Origin: Macropodus opercularis
Taxonomy: Eukaryota > Chordata > Actinopteri > Anabantiformes > Osphronemidae
Direction: 5' to 3'
Assembly: GCA_030770545.1 (NCBI GenBank)
Contig: CM061091.1
Span: 7,806,501 to 7,870,500 of the forward strand
DNA: 64,000 nt
Below are positions 13,999 through 27,731 of the stretch, one piece after another. The translations under genes and the position numbers were made by a program. Under the pieces are notes generated by a model, which was not told where the DNA came from, searched no databases, and saw nothing but the letters and a program-made list of their open reading frames with translations. Each line of letters starts with the position of its first letter. Positions within the stretch are counted from its first letter, which is position 1.

Positions 13999-14551
13999 CT
14001 GATCTCAAGCATCGGCTTCACCAATTAAGCATTGCAGTAGGAGGATAATGTCAAAATGATGATGGACTGCTCAGAGAAAATCTAAAGTATTGAGGCAGAA
14101 ATAAATTAATAAATCTCCTTTTAATCAAAACCTCCACACTGCAGCGGAGTGGGAGGTCCTTTGACACAACCCAGCAAGAAGAGAACTGCATTAGAGCATC
14201 TACTTTGAAGGACAAATACCTCACAGTTCCAACACTGGCAGCTTTGCTCACCAAAGGCCATGCACCAGCTGTCAAGAAGTGACTCCAGGCCACTGGACAG
14301 AGAATAAACAAAAGGAAGACAGATCATTCCATGAGTAATTGCATGAGTAAAGCTGCTTCTTCCAACTACAGGATAATGACCCAAAGCCTAGATCCCAACT
14401 GTGATTTTGCTGCGATTTAAATACATAAGTCATCAGTGATTACCTAGGATTTCTTTTCCTGTTATAGTTTTGTTGAATCAGTCAAAAGAAATTAGATGTT
14501 AATCCAGATGTTAGCATATTTATGGATGTAAGGAGGAAAAAAAGAAATGCT

Positions 14552-14690
14552 TTATATGGGAGAAACCTCCAGCAGATCCAGACTCAGGGTGTGCGGCCAT
14601 CTGCCTCGACTGACACGGGCGAGTTCAGAAGTGGAGAGAGAAGAAAGCAACGGCCGCGGTAGAGCTGGCAGCAGCACTCTACAAACACAA
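14552..14690 (+). repeat. Possible fragment of a teleost interspersed repeat
   Basis: The text 'aacctccagcagatccag', 'actcagggtgtgcggccat', 'ctgcctcgactga' followed by a gag-rich stretch and 'cagcagcactctacaa' resembles a sequence block I have seen repeatedly in fish genomes. It is diverged, the class is unknown, and the assignment rests on memory. Confidence 0.4.
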
Positions 14691-14859
14691 AGATCAGAGG
14701 CTGGTGATACCTGTAGAAAGGTACAGAGAGAGGGACGCAGAGAGGAAGACGCACAACTGCACAAGACACAAAGGCAATGTCACACAAGTGGGTAGAGAGA
14801 GGAGTGGAGATCGGGTAAATTGAAAACTGCTGACCTTACGTGCGAATGTGCACTGACGG

Positions 14860-14860
<1 letters not shown>

Positions 14861-14897
<37 letters not shown>
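14861..14897. repeat. (AC)n microsatellite
   Basis: About seventeen CA units with one G interruption near the 3' end. The Cys/Val-repetitive open frames on the - strand here are artefacts of the repeat. Confidence 0.9.
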
Positions 14898-14901
<4 letters not shown>

Positions 14902-15883
14902 ACCCATCCCAACATGCATTCTCTGGCCTGCAACACAACTAGGATAACTGGGATCCTCCATAACGACAGGCCCTCCTCGCCCACAGCGGATTGTCGGTCT
15001 GACGACTTGCCATTTCACATCACTCCGCGGAGATGAGTGGGACACAAACATGATACCGCTCCAAACCATACAGATGGAGAGGCAGATAGACCCACTGACA
15101 TGGATGTAGATGATGTTTATAATGGAGAAGAAAAAAAGTGATTTGAGTGATGATGATGCCATGACACAGCATATCTATTCCAGCCAGAGACTGTGGGAAT
15201 GGAGACATACATCCCTCTAGTCTTGGTAAGGATGTCAAAGCTGGAGGCAGGAGCTACATCACAACAACGAGTATAAAAAGATACTGCATTTTAAGATGCC
15301 TTTATCACGTCAGCACCGGTCGCATTGTAAATTCGCAGCACATGCTGGGTGGCTTAAGGCTCCTAAATGCGTTCCCTTTCTCCCTGCCAGTTAGCCTAGG
15401 GTTAAGTGGGTTAAATTCTAAAACTCTGCAAAGTGGCTAATCTTGGATCACAGCAGGGTAAGGTAAGCTGAAGTGGACTCGAGTCGCGGCTATCCACTTT
15501 CAGATGTGCCGGGTTGACACAATAGTCGAGTGCTTTAATCCTTGTCAGCAGTGGACTGAACGCTTTCTCAGAATGCAGTGCAGTAAGGAGGCTTTTCAGA
15601 TTATGTTACATTCCTGTGAGCAACAATGAAATCAAACTCGAAACCATCCATTCAAATTGTACTAACAAGTATTCAGAAGCACAAACTTATTGATACATGG
15701 AATCATACATAGCTCTTCCCATTTGTTTTCACTAGTATAGGAGTATACTTTGTTGTTTGTTTTCATAAGCACTATGAACACTGATCAAGATTAAGATCTT
15801 CTCTATGCATAAATAACATTAACGCTTTATTTTTTTTATTATTTAAATTCTTCAATATGCATTATATTGTCATAGGTTCGTAA

Positions 15884-16182
15884 GATCCATCCATCATCTA
15901 AACCGCTTATCCTTTTAGGGGTTGTGGGGATAGTGAAGCTGACTCTAGTTGTCATGGAGCGACAGGTGGGGTACGACCTGGACAGATCGCCACTCCGTCA
16001 CAGAGCTGACACAGACAACCATTCACACTCAAACCTACAGGCAGTTTCAGCTCAACTGTACATTTTTGGATTGTGGAAAAAAAAATAAAAACAACAACGT
16101 AATTTTCAGGGAGAACATTTAAAATCCACTGTTTCATTCTTAAACCTGTGACTGTGAGGCTGTAAGGCATCCATTAAAAACA
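15884..16182 (-). repeat. Longest copy of the widespread teleost repeat, reverse orientation
   Basis: It begins with 'gatccatccatcatct' and 'aaccgcttatcct', continues through 'ggggtacgacctggacag', 'atcgccactccgtcacag' and 'caaccattcacactcaaacc', and closes with 'gggagaacatttaaaatcca' and 'gtgaggctgtaaggcatcca'. This is the same landmark series as the copy at 2495, read from the other strand. It is about 300 bp long, the fullest copy in the window, and has no intact coding frame. Confidence 0.7.
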
Positions 16183-18399
16183 TTCTCCACTCCAAATACA
16201 TTACAAATATAATCAGTTTTACATTTACATAATTAAAATATAATTAAACTATGCAGATGCCCCATTAAATATTAACTTGATGTATATTGTTTATTATATA
16301 CTTTAATTACAATGAATGACTATACCCTCCACTGACGAATAATAAAGAACAAGTGTTTGGCGTGTTTGTTCGCACGCTGCAGGTTTTTGTGTAGCTGGGT
16401 GACATGTTTTCTTGTGCATTCAGTTATTTTAAAGTTCACTGAGATGCTGGATGGCACACAATGACCTTGCTAACCCTTTATACCTCTGCTTCATGGGTGA
16501 TGCGCTCCCCTTAGACAGATACGGTCAAGGCCCCTCAGCGGGAGGTGATTAGGATGACCTACAAACACTGGATGTTGTTGCTGGACCATGCGTGTTCACG
16601 GGCGCTGTAAACATCATTTTGATGTGGATTGCTCAGAAAACGTAGTTATGGTTCTAGGGGAAAGCCATTCATTTACCGCACATCCTGGTGATTAACTGAC
16701 TGGAGTGAGTGATGTTGTCTGATGTGGTTGCCTGCAATGATTTGGAACTTAAAGTTACCAACACAGTTTAACTCGCGTCGCATTTCATGTTGTTGTTGCC
16801 GTGTTCTTGCACAGTTACAAACATACAGTAATCCAGCGTCCTGCTGATAAACCAGATTAAAAGAAACACATCACTTGATGAGATGATCAAAAGTGTTTGC
16901 TGCTGGATCATTTCTGCGCTAATTGACTGGACTAGACCCAGCGTGGAGGCTCCACTGAGCACTTTTTAGACTAAAAGTATCATCTGTCATGAAGACTTCA
17001 GACTAGCTGCAGCACAACAACAACTTCCTTTTCCAGTACGTGTGATCACAACTTCCCAGTCTGAAGTTCGACTGGGACTGAAGCTGGTTGCTCACACTGC
17101 AGTCTTGATCATATTATTTGTGTTTATTTAGTTTATTCAAAGTAAAATAGAAGAAAACCTTAATCCTTATTCGTTAAAAGCTCCTAAAATATTTTGGCTT
17201 GATTGGTAATTAATCATTTGCAGTTTGTTAGAGAAATGATTTGATCTCTTTTCGTGATGCAAAGTACCATGATTGAATGTGTAAAAAAATACTAATGGCA
17301 TCAAGACACACAATAATGCAGTAGCTTTACAGAATACTTGCTAAAGCTCCTCAGTGTTGACGTAGTGTCAAAATGTCTGCACGTAGGTTGGTTCAGTGTG
17401 ACTGAAGTTGTTTTTACCGCTTTATTTACTCAAAAATAGAAAAAGGGATGAAAAGAAGAGAGAGGAGTGAAAAGAGGTGTAGTGCATTCCAAGTCAATTT
17501 CACCATCCTCAGATTGACTTCAAAGCTACGCAGTTAATCCGGTCACGCCTGCTCGTTAATAATCCGGGTAATAATCCGTTTAGCTGCTTTTATGCTTTGC
17601 TGTTTGTTGGCATTATGCTGCACCAGGAGAGCAAGGAGCGGAGTCGAAGGTGCCACCCTCCACCACTATACCATCAGATCTTAGATGTTAAAGGCCACGT
17701 GTCATTTTACACATCCAAAAAAAAGAAAAAAACCTTCCGCCAATGTTTTGCCTTGGGTCCCCCACAGCCATGAGGAAAACCTTGTTGGCCACCTGTGAGT
17801 GTGCCGTGTTTTTCTTTGACAAAAGGTGCAGGAACTGTCGGAAAACAGGCGGAACAGGAGGAAGGAATGGGCGGAACCAAGGCTTTTCTGCGGCAGCATA
17901 GTTGATAATAGCACACAGAGATCTGGAAAAGAGACTTGACATTAGTTTCCGTGACTTTAACAAAGCGGATTGCCTAGACTAAGAATTAGACACACTGTGC
18001 AGCACCGTGAGCGTGTGAAGGGGAGACGACGAAGACGTGAAGTGGTGGCGGAAGAGCGGAGCACAGCCGGAACCCGAGAGTTCATTAGCTTCGATGCAGA
18101 TATCCAGGTGGTCACTGAGGAGGGTGATTAAGGCCACCGCGATGCAGTCTTTATGACAACGTTCCAGGAATTAAAGTTCATTAATCCTATTTGTGGCTGT
18201 TCCTTTTCTTTCCAAACATCAAGGTTTCCATTGCAGCATAAGAGAATGAGACAGTACACACATAAAAACGAGTCCTGATTTGACGTGACTCTATGACAGG
18301 GAATACATGACCAGGACTGTGGCTAGAACAGACTCTTGACTTGACTTAACTCCAAGACAGATCTCTTGACTTGAATTTGATACTGCGGTAAAGTCTCAA

Positions 18400-18700
18400 G
18401 GTTTCAAAGTACCCTCGACAGAGCAGGGCTTGGGTCGGCAGCCTGACCTCCTGGACACAAAAACAAAACGAGAGGAACCGGACATGGCAAGCAAGAGCAA
18501 CGATCAGACGATGTGGCAGAAACAGAGGAGGGTTTAAATACTGTAGCGGGAGACACAGAACACAGGAGAGCAATCATGATAATGATCCAAGCTAACTGAA
18601 AATACATGAGACCAGAACAGGACATATTTCAAAATAAAACACCAAACCCAGAAGGCAAACTTGCCCATCATTACAGGAACTAAACAACCCCTAATAAAAA
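18400..18700. repeat. Possible degraded mobile-element fragment
   Basis: A stretch with 'ggagggtttaaatactg', 'gggagacacagaacacagg', 'aaaataaaacaccaaaccc' and similar A-rich words is reminiscent of fish retroelement remnants containing 'tttaaatact' and 'aaaataaaac' blocks. There is no terminal repeat or coding frame to define its ends. Low confidence. Confidence 0.3.
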
Positions 18701-21700
18701 TCATTCGATTTTGGGATTTCAGTGACTGGCAACAACCTTTTTGGCTTTTATTATTGGAATGAAATGTGATAGGATAAAAAAGAAAGCGATAACAAATCAT
18801 ATCAATGTTCAGTTTTCTTGTCAGAAATAAAATACATAGAAATCACCATCATATGAGCTAACAACTGAAAAACAAATATTTCAAATGTCCAAAATAAAAA
18901 AACAAGAAAATGTGATGTTAGAGATCAGATAGGTTGTGGGAAATTATTCTCTGCATTAGTTGACACTTAACTAAGCCCTTAATTAGGCCAACTCTGGTGC
19001 ATACTGTATGCCACTAGTTTTACCACATGCAGACAACTATGAGCACATAGATAAACTCTCATTTTTTCTCATCCTTTGCTGTCTTACTCTGTTTTTTGTT
19101 GTCGTTGTTGTTTTTTTGTTGTTTTTTTAAGATGGAACTATGCCAGCCGCTGGGTTTGGACCAGGGTCCATATTTTCATAGAGCACACTTGGAGCTGCCA
19201 TTCCCATTGAGCCCAAACAAGCGGGTTGCCAGGTCCATCACGGTTTTATCTCTCATTATCTCTTCCTCTCCCGGCCCCCCTCCACTAGCCTAGTGCAACT
19301 GCTGGAACACAGTGCAGATGAGAGATGAAACAATTAACTCCCATTTTCTAAATCAGCAGAGGGAAGTTGACAGGAGAACCAGTAAAAGAGTGGATATGGA
19401 AATAATGGGCTGTGGAGCTCACCCCCTCAATTTCTGTTCTCTATACAGTTTAAAAGACAAAGGGACGCAAAGCCTGGCGAGGTGTCATCCCTCTGCCTGG
19501 TGGCTATCTGAAGTTTATTTTAATGTGAGTCAATTAAAATGGGACTGGAATCTCTGTCCAGTCTTTCGTTGACATACAGTACTGCACATCAGTATGCAGT
19601 TATGGTTTAGTTGGTTGCACACTGAGGTTTGTGCTATTCGCCTAATTTGTTGTACCTGTATTTAGGTTTGCATGCGCTGCCAACAAGTGCCGATCTACAT
19701 AAAAAGAATAGAGAGGAGCAGCATTTTTAGTCATCAGAGTCACTGACAGATAGCTACTGCATTAAAGTCAGATCTCGCTTTGCCAGGAGACGGGTCAATT
19801 GCTCTGGAATTGTGCCACAACCATTTAGATCAGCCACTGAGCATTTGAACTTCTCTAATTACAATACAATAGACATCAAGACAAAGCACTGAAGTACTGC
19901 AGAGTCAAACTTTTTCACTTAGCCTACAGCACGGCGACACTTCGGGTACAGCAATAATGCAATTTAAAAAGGCCAAAGTGCTGTAGAACTTATGACGTAA
20001 AATGTTATACAAGCTTAAGGAGTAAGATTTTTAGAGCCAAACATGGAAGATGCAAATTTCAAATGATTGCATAAACTGTAATCCCTCAATGTCATCATAT
20101 ACATCAGTTGCCTCTGACACCTGTGGTTTGTTTACTTTCCTTTTTTTTTCCCACCATCACTGTGCATTTGTCTGAGACTCTGCCTGTGTTTCTTCACCGA
20201 GATTGAACTGTGTTCAGTGAAACGGCTGATTTAGTGACAAGAGGGAAGCAGATTTGTGTGGTGAGATGGGGAGCAGCGGACGCAGGGCTACACGGTGGTG
20301 AAACCCAGGACCCGAGATATAAATGATGTTGCTTAGAGGCATGAAAACTCATTTCACTGGCTTTATTGTGTGGCTTTAAGGGAGACAATGTATTAAGTTG
20401 AGATTCTGCTATGATTCAATCAATCAGTAAAGGCTGTTTTACTTGAACTGTGGCATGTAGAAGATAAAGGTAAAATTCAAACACCGAAAACAAATCTCAG
20501 ATAATGTATGCAGTGGAAGTTAGCATCTTTGTTTTTGCTGTTTCGGTAAATCCAATATATATATTTTTTAAATTGTATTACTCGTTGTTATCAACATCTT
20601 CCTATTTAGCTCTTCTGAGAATTTAGAGCCATAAAGTAAGAGAGTTATTCCAATAAATGGCTGCTGTGGTGGGGGGATCGGAGTGGAAGTCTTTTCAGTT
20701 CATGATCACAGTGATAAAAATTTGTTACAGCACATTTATTGTTTAATGTTATTAGATTTATTTTTATTTTTTTTGCTAAAGTAGCTTTGCTTGGCTCACT
20801 GCCACACCCTTAAACGTCACCGCTGTGCAGTCGCTTCTCTCCGCAGTTCAGTTACTGTTCATTCATTCAGAATGTTGAGCATTAGCGAAAGCTTCGATCA
20901 GTGAACAAATAAAAGACACAGAAAGCGACGGCTGTGACATCACTATCAAGGTCAAAATGAAAGGGCAGAAGTAAGTGTTAATTATAGTAAAAAACAAAAA
21001 AAATTACAATTTATATGACATGCACTTTTATTCAGAGCTTAATGTTCTAGACCAAGTGCTTTTCTGAGCATTTTCTAAACTGTGTTTTGCTGGACAATAA
21101 ACAGCCAGGAAACAGACACGAGCTAAAGGGTTGTAATCTCTGACGGAATCCCAGAAAACCTTAATAGTCCTGATCGTACCTCATTTGAACTGCAAATTCA
21201 ACACACACTCAGGCACACACACACACACAGGCACACACACACGTTGACCTCAACTAGATTATTCTTAGTTAATTAAGGGATTCAGCAATTAGTAGATTAT
21301 TAAATAAGGGACACATTGTCTTCCTTTTGTTCTGTGTGGGTTGCGTCACCGAAGGTATCAAGACTAATACCGTGTAACTGGAACGGCAGAGTGGAGGTGT
21401 TAACACAGTAGGTGTCAGTCTGTGTTGCTAAGTAGACTAATCCCAGGAAGAGACAGACGATTTATTGGCTTTGGAACTAGGTGTGTGCAATTAGTGGACA
21501 ATTTATTGCAGCCATTTTTGAATCTTTAACCCATCTTTGAAACTGAATATGAGGATTTGATGCTTCTGCCACTGTTTTCTGTGTGGTCAAATGCTAAACA
21601 GGACGAAGGACAGATGTAAATCCTCTCGACAAGCTGATGCAGAAGGGTCTTCCTAGTCCCCAGTCTCATAAAACAGTTTGCTTGATTTCTGAAATTTGCA

Positions 21701-21740
21701 TTGTGCCTTCTGGCAGTGTTGGACCCTCTAGTTAATCCAA

Positions 21741-21842
21741 CTGCTCCTCACAGAAAAGCTCCTGGCTGAACCCAAGAGTTCCAGCCCAGGTCCTGCTTTC
21801 TGTGAGGCAACACTGCTAACAACTACACCACTGTGCCACCTT
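21741..21842 (-). repeat. Partial copy of the widespread teleost repeat
   Basis: 'ccagcccaggtcctgctttc' followed by 'tgtgaggcaacactgctaac' and 'aactacaccactgtgccacc' is the distal end of the same family seen at 15884, in the same orientation. Only this end is preserved. Confidence 0.65.
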
Positions 21843-22269
21843 TACTTAACTGCAAAAAGGAAATAAAACTTAACGACCACCCAGACTCTGGAGTGTATAG
21901 TACTCTGCTTTTAGGTCATTTTGAGGAGACTTACTGAAAGTAACTAAAGTTTGAAGTGATGTTGTTCTCTCGTTGACCCCTTTGTGACCCTTTTCATATT
22001 ACAGCACATTAATAGCCGGTACCTACAGAAAATATTGACGAGGGGAACTGAACTTTCATATCGTAAAAAAAAAGCTCTATTGGCCGCATGGAGGTTTTTA
22101 ATTATGAGTTGCTGTGCTGGAAAAATAAGCAGTGAAACTATTGGCTGCTCGTTCGGATCATTTGCAATTAGTGTAAGAACTAAAGCTTGATTTTCTTTCT
22201 GTGTGACTCTCGCTCCTTCATCCCTTGATTTAATTGGCATTTCCATGTAAAAATGTGAAAAAGTCAGCG

Positions 22270-22295
22270 AGACAGCAGCGGCAGCAGCAGCAGCT
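22270..22295 (+). repeat. (CAG)n-type triplet repeat
   Basis: Interrupted cag/cgg triplets, about seven units. It could read as poly-Ala or poly-Gln, but no supported exon covers it, so it is listed as a simple repeat. Confidence 0.8.
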
Positions 22296-25200
22296 TCCCA
22301 TTTAAACAGATTATGGATGGAACAGTTACCAGTAAGGGCCAAATAGCCCTTTGTAATCCTCACAGAGGACATTTAATTAACTGGCCTTCTTTGCTATTTT
22401 CACTCGCTCTCTCTGGCTCTCTGTCACTTGGTGTCTTTCTCTTGCTTTGCCATTTTAGTTCTTTCGTCCTCTCTTGCCTTGCGTCTTTTGTGCCTCACTT
22501 GATTTCTCACTCTTTCAAATTTGCGGGCACGTATCGAAGATTCAGCGTGCGGAGTCTCACACACACACACACACACGCACACACACTGCAGGTGCTGTCA
22601 GGTATAATGAAACTCGTTTCTAGTTGGGTGGGAGATTGTAATAGTTAGCGCCGCATGCTAATGCTAAGTGAAACCGAGAGAGAGCAGTGGAATGGGGAGT
22701 TCTCCGTGATGACTACAGTCCTCTCCGTGTTATGCAGAGCAAGCGAGGGGAGCTATTGAGAAAATGAGGTAGCAGTGAGTTAGAAAGGTGCTGATTGAGG
22801 TCACTGGAGGAGAGCAGGGAGGGCGGAGGGTCTGTATTTGCTTCATCAGCTGTTAAACGAGAGATTTCCTATTGGCGTCCTGTGTTGGATCCCTACACAA
22901 AAGCCACATATTTGAACGGTATTTGGGTTCCACAAATAAGAAACAGCTGTAACCGAAAAAACTATAAAATAAAAATGTGGATCTATTTCAACAAGTCCAT
23001 CTGGCTGTTCTTTTGTTAGTTTATTTAATAATGCTAGCCTTATAAATCTCAGTAAGCCTCTTTTACACTTGCATTTAAGTGTAGTTGAATTTAAGCTTGA
23101 ATAAATTGCTGTTACTTGCAAAATCTATTCATTGGTCCCTTCCTGAAACCTGTTACACACACAGAATAGTGTTTCTAGAGTCATTGGGTATCAGGTGTTT
23201 AGGACACACTGTGATACATTTTCTTTAAGAAACAAAACTATAAATATTGATCTGTGAATGAAAATATATAAAACTTGCAGCTGGACTGTCACTTCGAAAC
23301 CAAATGTTTGTTTCATCTGACATTCACAAAACGCACAGTACAGTACAGTATATAGCAACTTTTCAGCGTGTGAGAAATGGGAGAAGCGCACGAGCGCATG
23401 TGAGTAAGCCTACAGTCCTTGCGCGAGATCGCAACAAGGTGACGTCAAGGGCAGCGACAGAAGGTCAGCGGTTGTTTCTCCTTTTTCTAGGCGGAAAAGT
23501 GGCACGAGCGCACACGCTGCAGCGGATGCAACACAATGAACATAGATTGTGTCAGACAGGGTTGTCTTTTCACAGCTGCGGGGTTATGATATGTTCAGTG
23601 ATACAGTAGTTGGCTGGTTAATGACTTCATACATAAGCATTTGAGAGAAATCAAATAAAAAAAACATATTTTTTCACAGAGAGAAAAGGTTTTGGCATTG
23701 TAGTGACATGACTTCATCAACCCAACTATCTAGTAATAAAGGTGAGCATGTTGAAAGTCAATTTTTTTTCTCAAAAGTCAAAGGTTTTCTGCTAACAACA
23801 CCTTTGTTGGCTTTACCTTTTACATTTATAAAGACTTGCGAGCTTAGCTAAACCCTGATTTTCTCAGGAAAAAGTCAAATCCAGTAGCCTTCTGTAGCTC
23901 AGTTCTTTCACAGCTCAACTCAGAGGTTATTTTATCAACCAGGCAGGAATATTCAATGTCAATAAGGTAAGAAGCAGTAGGTCTGACATCCATTATCCCT
24001 GAATCAAACTCTATGTAGCACCACAACGAAGTAAACAGTAAAAGCTTTCAACTACCCGCACAATAACACTCTCACAGATGCTGTGGTGCAGACGAGTCAA
24101 CAGCGACCGTGGCTTCATTCCATTTATCTCTTTAATACTCTTAATATTACAACCTAACACATCCTCTGTTCAGTGCATTAGTTGTTCATGCCAACATGTA
24201 CATTATTCTTTGTTTTGTTGTTGTTGTTGTATTTTTGTTTCTCTTCTTTAAAAAAATAAATCATTAAATTATTTAAAAATGTTTATGGATGTTATCCAGA
24301 TATGTAAAACATTGTTTTAATAGTAAGCCATCAGTTTGTATTGAATGAGGGGAGCAACATTTACATACTTTGTTTCATCAGAATATTTTGTACATAAAAT
24401 TAAAATTAAGATTTATCTGCAACAAAGATAAACAACCATTTGTAAATTCCAGCTTCTCGAATACAGAGCATGTAGTTCAAGACCCCGACCTCGACTGTGG
24501 GAAATGAAAGTGATCTTTCTTACCCATCTTTCCAGCATAATTAATCAATTCATTACAAAAGTCAGCATGTTAAATGGCCATGGGAATCGTTGTTAATCTG
24601 ACCCTGAGCTATACATAGAAAAAAAGATGAATAACGCCTGAGCCAATGGCAGCTGTAGTTTCTTGTTAGTAAAAGCGGTCTTCACACGTTGTCTCCGTGA
24701 TCGCGGGCACGTCAGAAAACGACTATCCATCTTGAGCAGAAGACGTAACACACTCTGCACAACTATGACAACTGTGTGAATATCTAAACAACCAAGAAGA
24801 AAAGAAGAGCAATGCATGAAACGCAACAAACACTGTGTCTGGTTACGTTACAGCAGACAGCAGCGAAATGAAGATAAGTTGTCCAGAACTTAAGTAACCT
24901 GTTAAGGTTTCAGTGGTGGGAGAAACCAACTGTAATGGAATCCAGCAGATTTCCATCCAGATCTATTGTCCATTAGAGAGCCATTACAAAGGGCAGGGCA
25001 TTAGAGTCTGGGCCAGTTCATCAACTAGGATGGGAAAAGTATCCACTAGTAGCTTATAGCAGATGATAACAGTGTTAGTGAATACGTTGGCAAAATATTC
25101 TGTACATTGTATTTATCAGTAGAAGCAAATGGAAAATTTGCTCACGCACACACAAATCCCCAAAAACACAGAATTCTAAGACTCCACACGCACAACACAT

Positions 25201-27488
25201 GCTCTCTGACAACAAGCCGGGAAGCTGCCATAAGAAAATGAACATGTAGGGATGCTCGCACTTTCAACCGATTGGAGCCAGTGAGGTCAGCGGACGTGGA
25301 AAAAGCACCGATGCTGTGCTGACACTGTAGCACTGATAGTAATCGCAGGTCCCTCTGTTTCTAGAGATCGCAACGTATCATTAGATCCAACGAGATGCAT
25401 TAGGGTGAGGGATGGCAATAGCATCAAGCTGCATCTCCCTATGCTCCTTCATTAGCCACTAATCCACTGATGATCATTATTAGTGAGCGTTCATGTGGAT
25501 GCATCCGTGTGTGCGTGTGTGTGTCCATGTCAGCGTGAATGCGGGTGTGTTTACGTCAGTGTGAGTGTACGTCTGCGAGATGCATTTTGGCTCTGTATAT
25601 TAGCCCAGTGATTTATTATCTGGGTAATGCTGTCCCTTCTTACCCAAAGCTGCATTGTCCTTTTGCCAATTAATTCTGAATCTGTTATGACCACAGGGAG
25701 AGAAAAGGAGAGGGAGGGATAGAGCCAGACAGAGCGAGGGGGCGAGAGTGTATGTATGTGTGTGTGTGTGTGATGGAGACAGAGAGAGATCATCAACAAA
25801 TACACTGGTTGAACCCCAGAGTCAAGTGCACTGCTATATTTCTTGTACGATGTGGCTGGTTAATTTTGCTTTTCTGTCTTCTTCTGATGTTTTTTTCCTT
25901 TTTTTGTGTGTGTGTAACGTTCCCAAGCTCCCTCTTATCTAATGCCATTGATTTATACAATTGCCTGCATGTTGTTTTCTTTTTTTTCCCTCTCCTTTCT
26001 ATTCCTAATTCTTCCATCTTCCACTTTTCCTTTCGTTGTTCTGCTGTTTCTATAACAACCGCAGGGTCATTGCTCAGCCTCTGCGTTTCACTCTTAATCC
26101 TGTTCATGCGACACTCAGCTCTTATTTTTCTTGCTGTGTTTTATATTACTTATTTGCGCCCTCTCACTTTGAACAACACATTTTTTTCTCCTCTTGAATT
26201 CTTTTTGTCCAACTTTCATCCGTTTCTCTCGCTCTCTCTCGGACGCACGTGCACATAAACGCACTTTTGAGAATACCAAACTGCTAAGTGAAAGAAAATT
26301 CAACACCTGGACATGATGTTGCAACACTGAAGCACAATTTAAGCGTTGCATTGTGCTACAGGAGAATTTGCCTTTTTTATTATTTCAAAAGGTGCCAAAA
26401 CTGACACAACTGAGAGCAATCCTCTGGCTCCTGCCATGAAATTACTCCCCTGTTCCCACGCTGTGACCAGCAAACACCGCTGTGCGTGCATCATCTTTGT
26501 GTGTGTGTGAAGGTGTGTGTTCTGATGAGGCCTGTGTGGGACCAATGTCAGTGTGATTGCTGTTTACTACAGGTGCAGATAGCACAGCGCTGATTATAAT
26601 TACTAGTTGGAACGTAAAAAAACTGGCTTGCTCCCTTTCTCTGCAGGATCATGTTTCGGTTGTCTGTTGTCCACATGAAGCATTCAGGGTAAACGTAAAA
26701 AGAAGCTGCTGATGAAAAAGAACTGGCTGACTTGTCAATGCAAAAATTGAAAATTTGGATATTCATTCAAACACTTAGATTGTGTGATGTGTTTAATTAC
26801 CGCTCAATAATTTGTTGTGCAAACCAAAATTATATGAAGGACTGTTTTGGACAATGTCTCCATCTAACAGCTGGCATTTTCACATTTCCAAATCTGCCTC
26901 TTATACAATTAAACTGCGATGACAGATACGCTTTTATAACTGTGCTACTGGATTTTTATTTTTTGTTAACATAATGAGCGTAGGTCCATCCAGGTTTTAG
27001 TTCTCCACAGAAATGAACTCGTGATCACAGATCAGTTCCACAGAAAAGGTAGGTTGTGTTTTTTTTATTGCACTGTGTTCTTGGATGCTCAACAGCAGGA
27101 TCTGGAGCTGAACTTCATTGTGTGTGTCTGGCAGCGGTTTGTTTACATTTAAACTTTATTTTGGAGCTGGCAGCACTGCTGGTTTGCTGCTACTCTGCCC
27201 TTGTTGCTGGAATGATGCTGCGTCTCCCAGAGCAGAGCAGCTGGTCAGAGTGAAACAGCAGGTTATTGCTGGCTGAGTGTCACATGATCTGCTCTGCTGG
27301 ACCGCTCGGCTCGTCTCTGGACCGACAGAGGCAAAGTACGGAGTGGTACTTCAGAACAATGACTCTCACTCAGTGATTATTAAAATTGTATGTGTACGTA
27401 ACTGTATGTATCACCACATGTAACATTTGTAACAAGTGTGAGTTTCTGGCAGAGATTCACTATATGTTTTCCCTTTCTTCTTCCACAG

Positions 27489-27686
27489 GTCCAGAGTGGT
27501 ACTTGATCAGGGTGGAGCTGACTGTGACAGACGTGAACGACAACGTCCCAGAATGGAACATGGTTCCCATTCCTTATCTCGCCGTGGTTTCCCCTGATGC
27601 CGTGGCGGGCTCACTGGTCTACAAGCTTTATGCTGTAGATGGGGACGAAGGCAATAATGGTGAAGTGGAGTACTTCTTGTCCGATG
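27489..27686 (+). CDS. Cadherin exon A: end of one EC repeat and first half of the next
   Basis: This internal exon of a large cadherin ectodomain has 198 bp. The acceptor is ttccacag before 27489 and the donor gtaagg follows 27686. It starts and ends in phase 1, so it is the only exon here that could be skipped without a frameshift. It encodes the last strand of a preceding EC repeat (VELTVTDVNDNVPEW), carrying the canonical calcium linker DVNDN, then the start of the next repeat with 'PYLAVVSPDAVAGS' and the DxD-type motif in 'AVDGDEGNNGEVEYF'. The usual glutamate of the strand-A motif is replaced in 'VSPDAVAG'. An apparent ATG at 27386 lies in the intron and is not the gene start. Family: cadherin certain; a type III classic cadherin (Drosophila N-cadherin/Hz-cadherin type) is my best guess from recalled similarity. 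Confidence 0.93.
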
Positions 27687-27698
27687 GTAAGGTTTTTT

Positions 27699-27731
27699 GT
27701 TGTTTGTGTTTGTGTTTGTGTTTGTGTTTTG
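27699..27731 (+). repeat. (GTTTGT)n minisatellite beside the exon A donor
   Basis: A hexamer-like tgtttg pattern repeated about five times begins some 13 bases after the splice donor. It is GT-rich and so could bind splicing regulators that favour UG-rich RNA. Confidence 0.85.

Larger units (their letters stand above)
1..27488. other. Long non-coding stretch upstream of exon A (probable intron)
   Basis: No open frame in this 27 kb resembles a known protein. The open frames present are short, overlap microsatellites or low-complexity sequence, and lack a convincing acceptor and donor pair. Exon A opens mid-protein with a phase 1 acceptor, so at least one upstream exon must exist. It was not recognised here, which makes this most simply part of a very long intron. 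The stretch holds microsatellites, three decayed teleost repeats and a few small palindromes, listed separately. A short exon without an internal methionine could have been missed by eye. Confidence 0.6.

Noticed and set aside
14836..15162. 108-codon - strand frame with Cys/Val repeats
   Set aside because: Much of it is translation of a CA microsatellite.
17982..18131. Arg/Glu-rich open frame ending FDADIQVVTEEGD
   Set aside because: No start context, no acceptor and donor pair, no family resemblance, and not a cadherin sequence.
27386..27488. Methionine-started extension upstream of exon A
   Set aside because: It lies before a clear pyrimidine tract and AG acceptor, encodes no cadherin sequence, and exon A starts mid-repeat.
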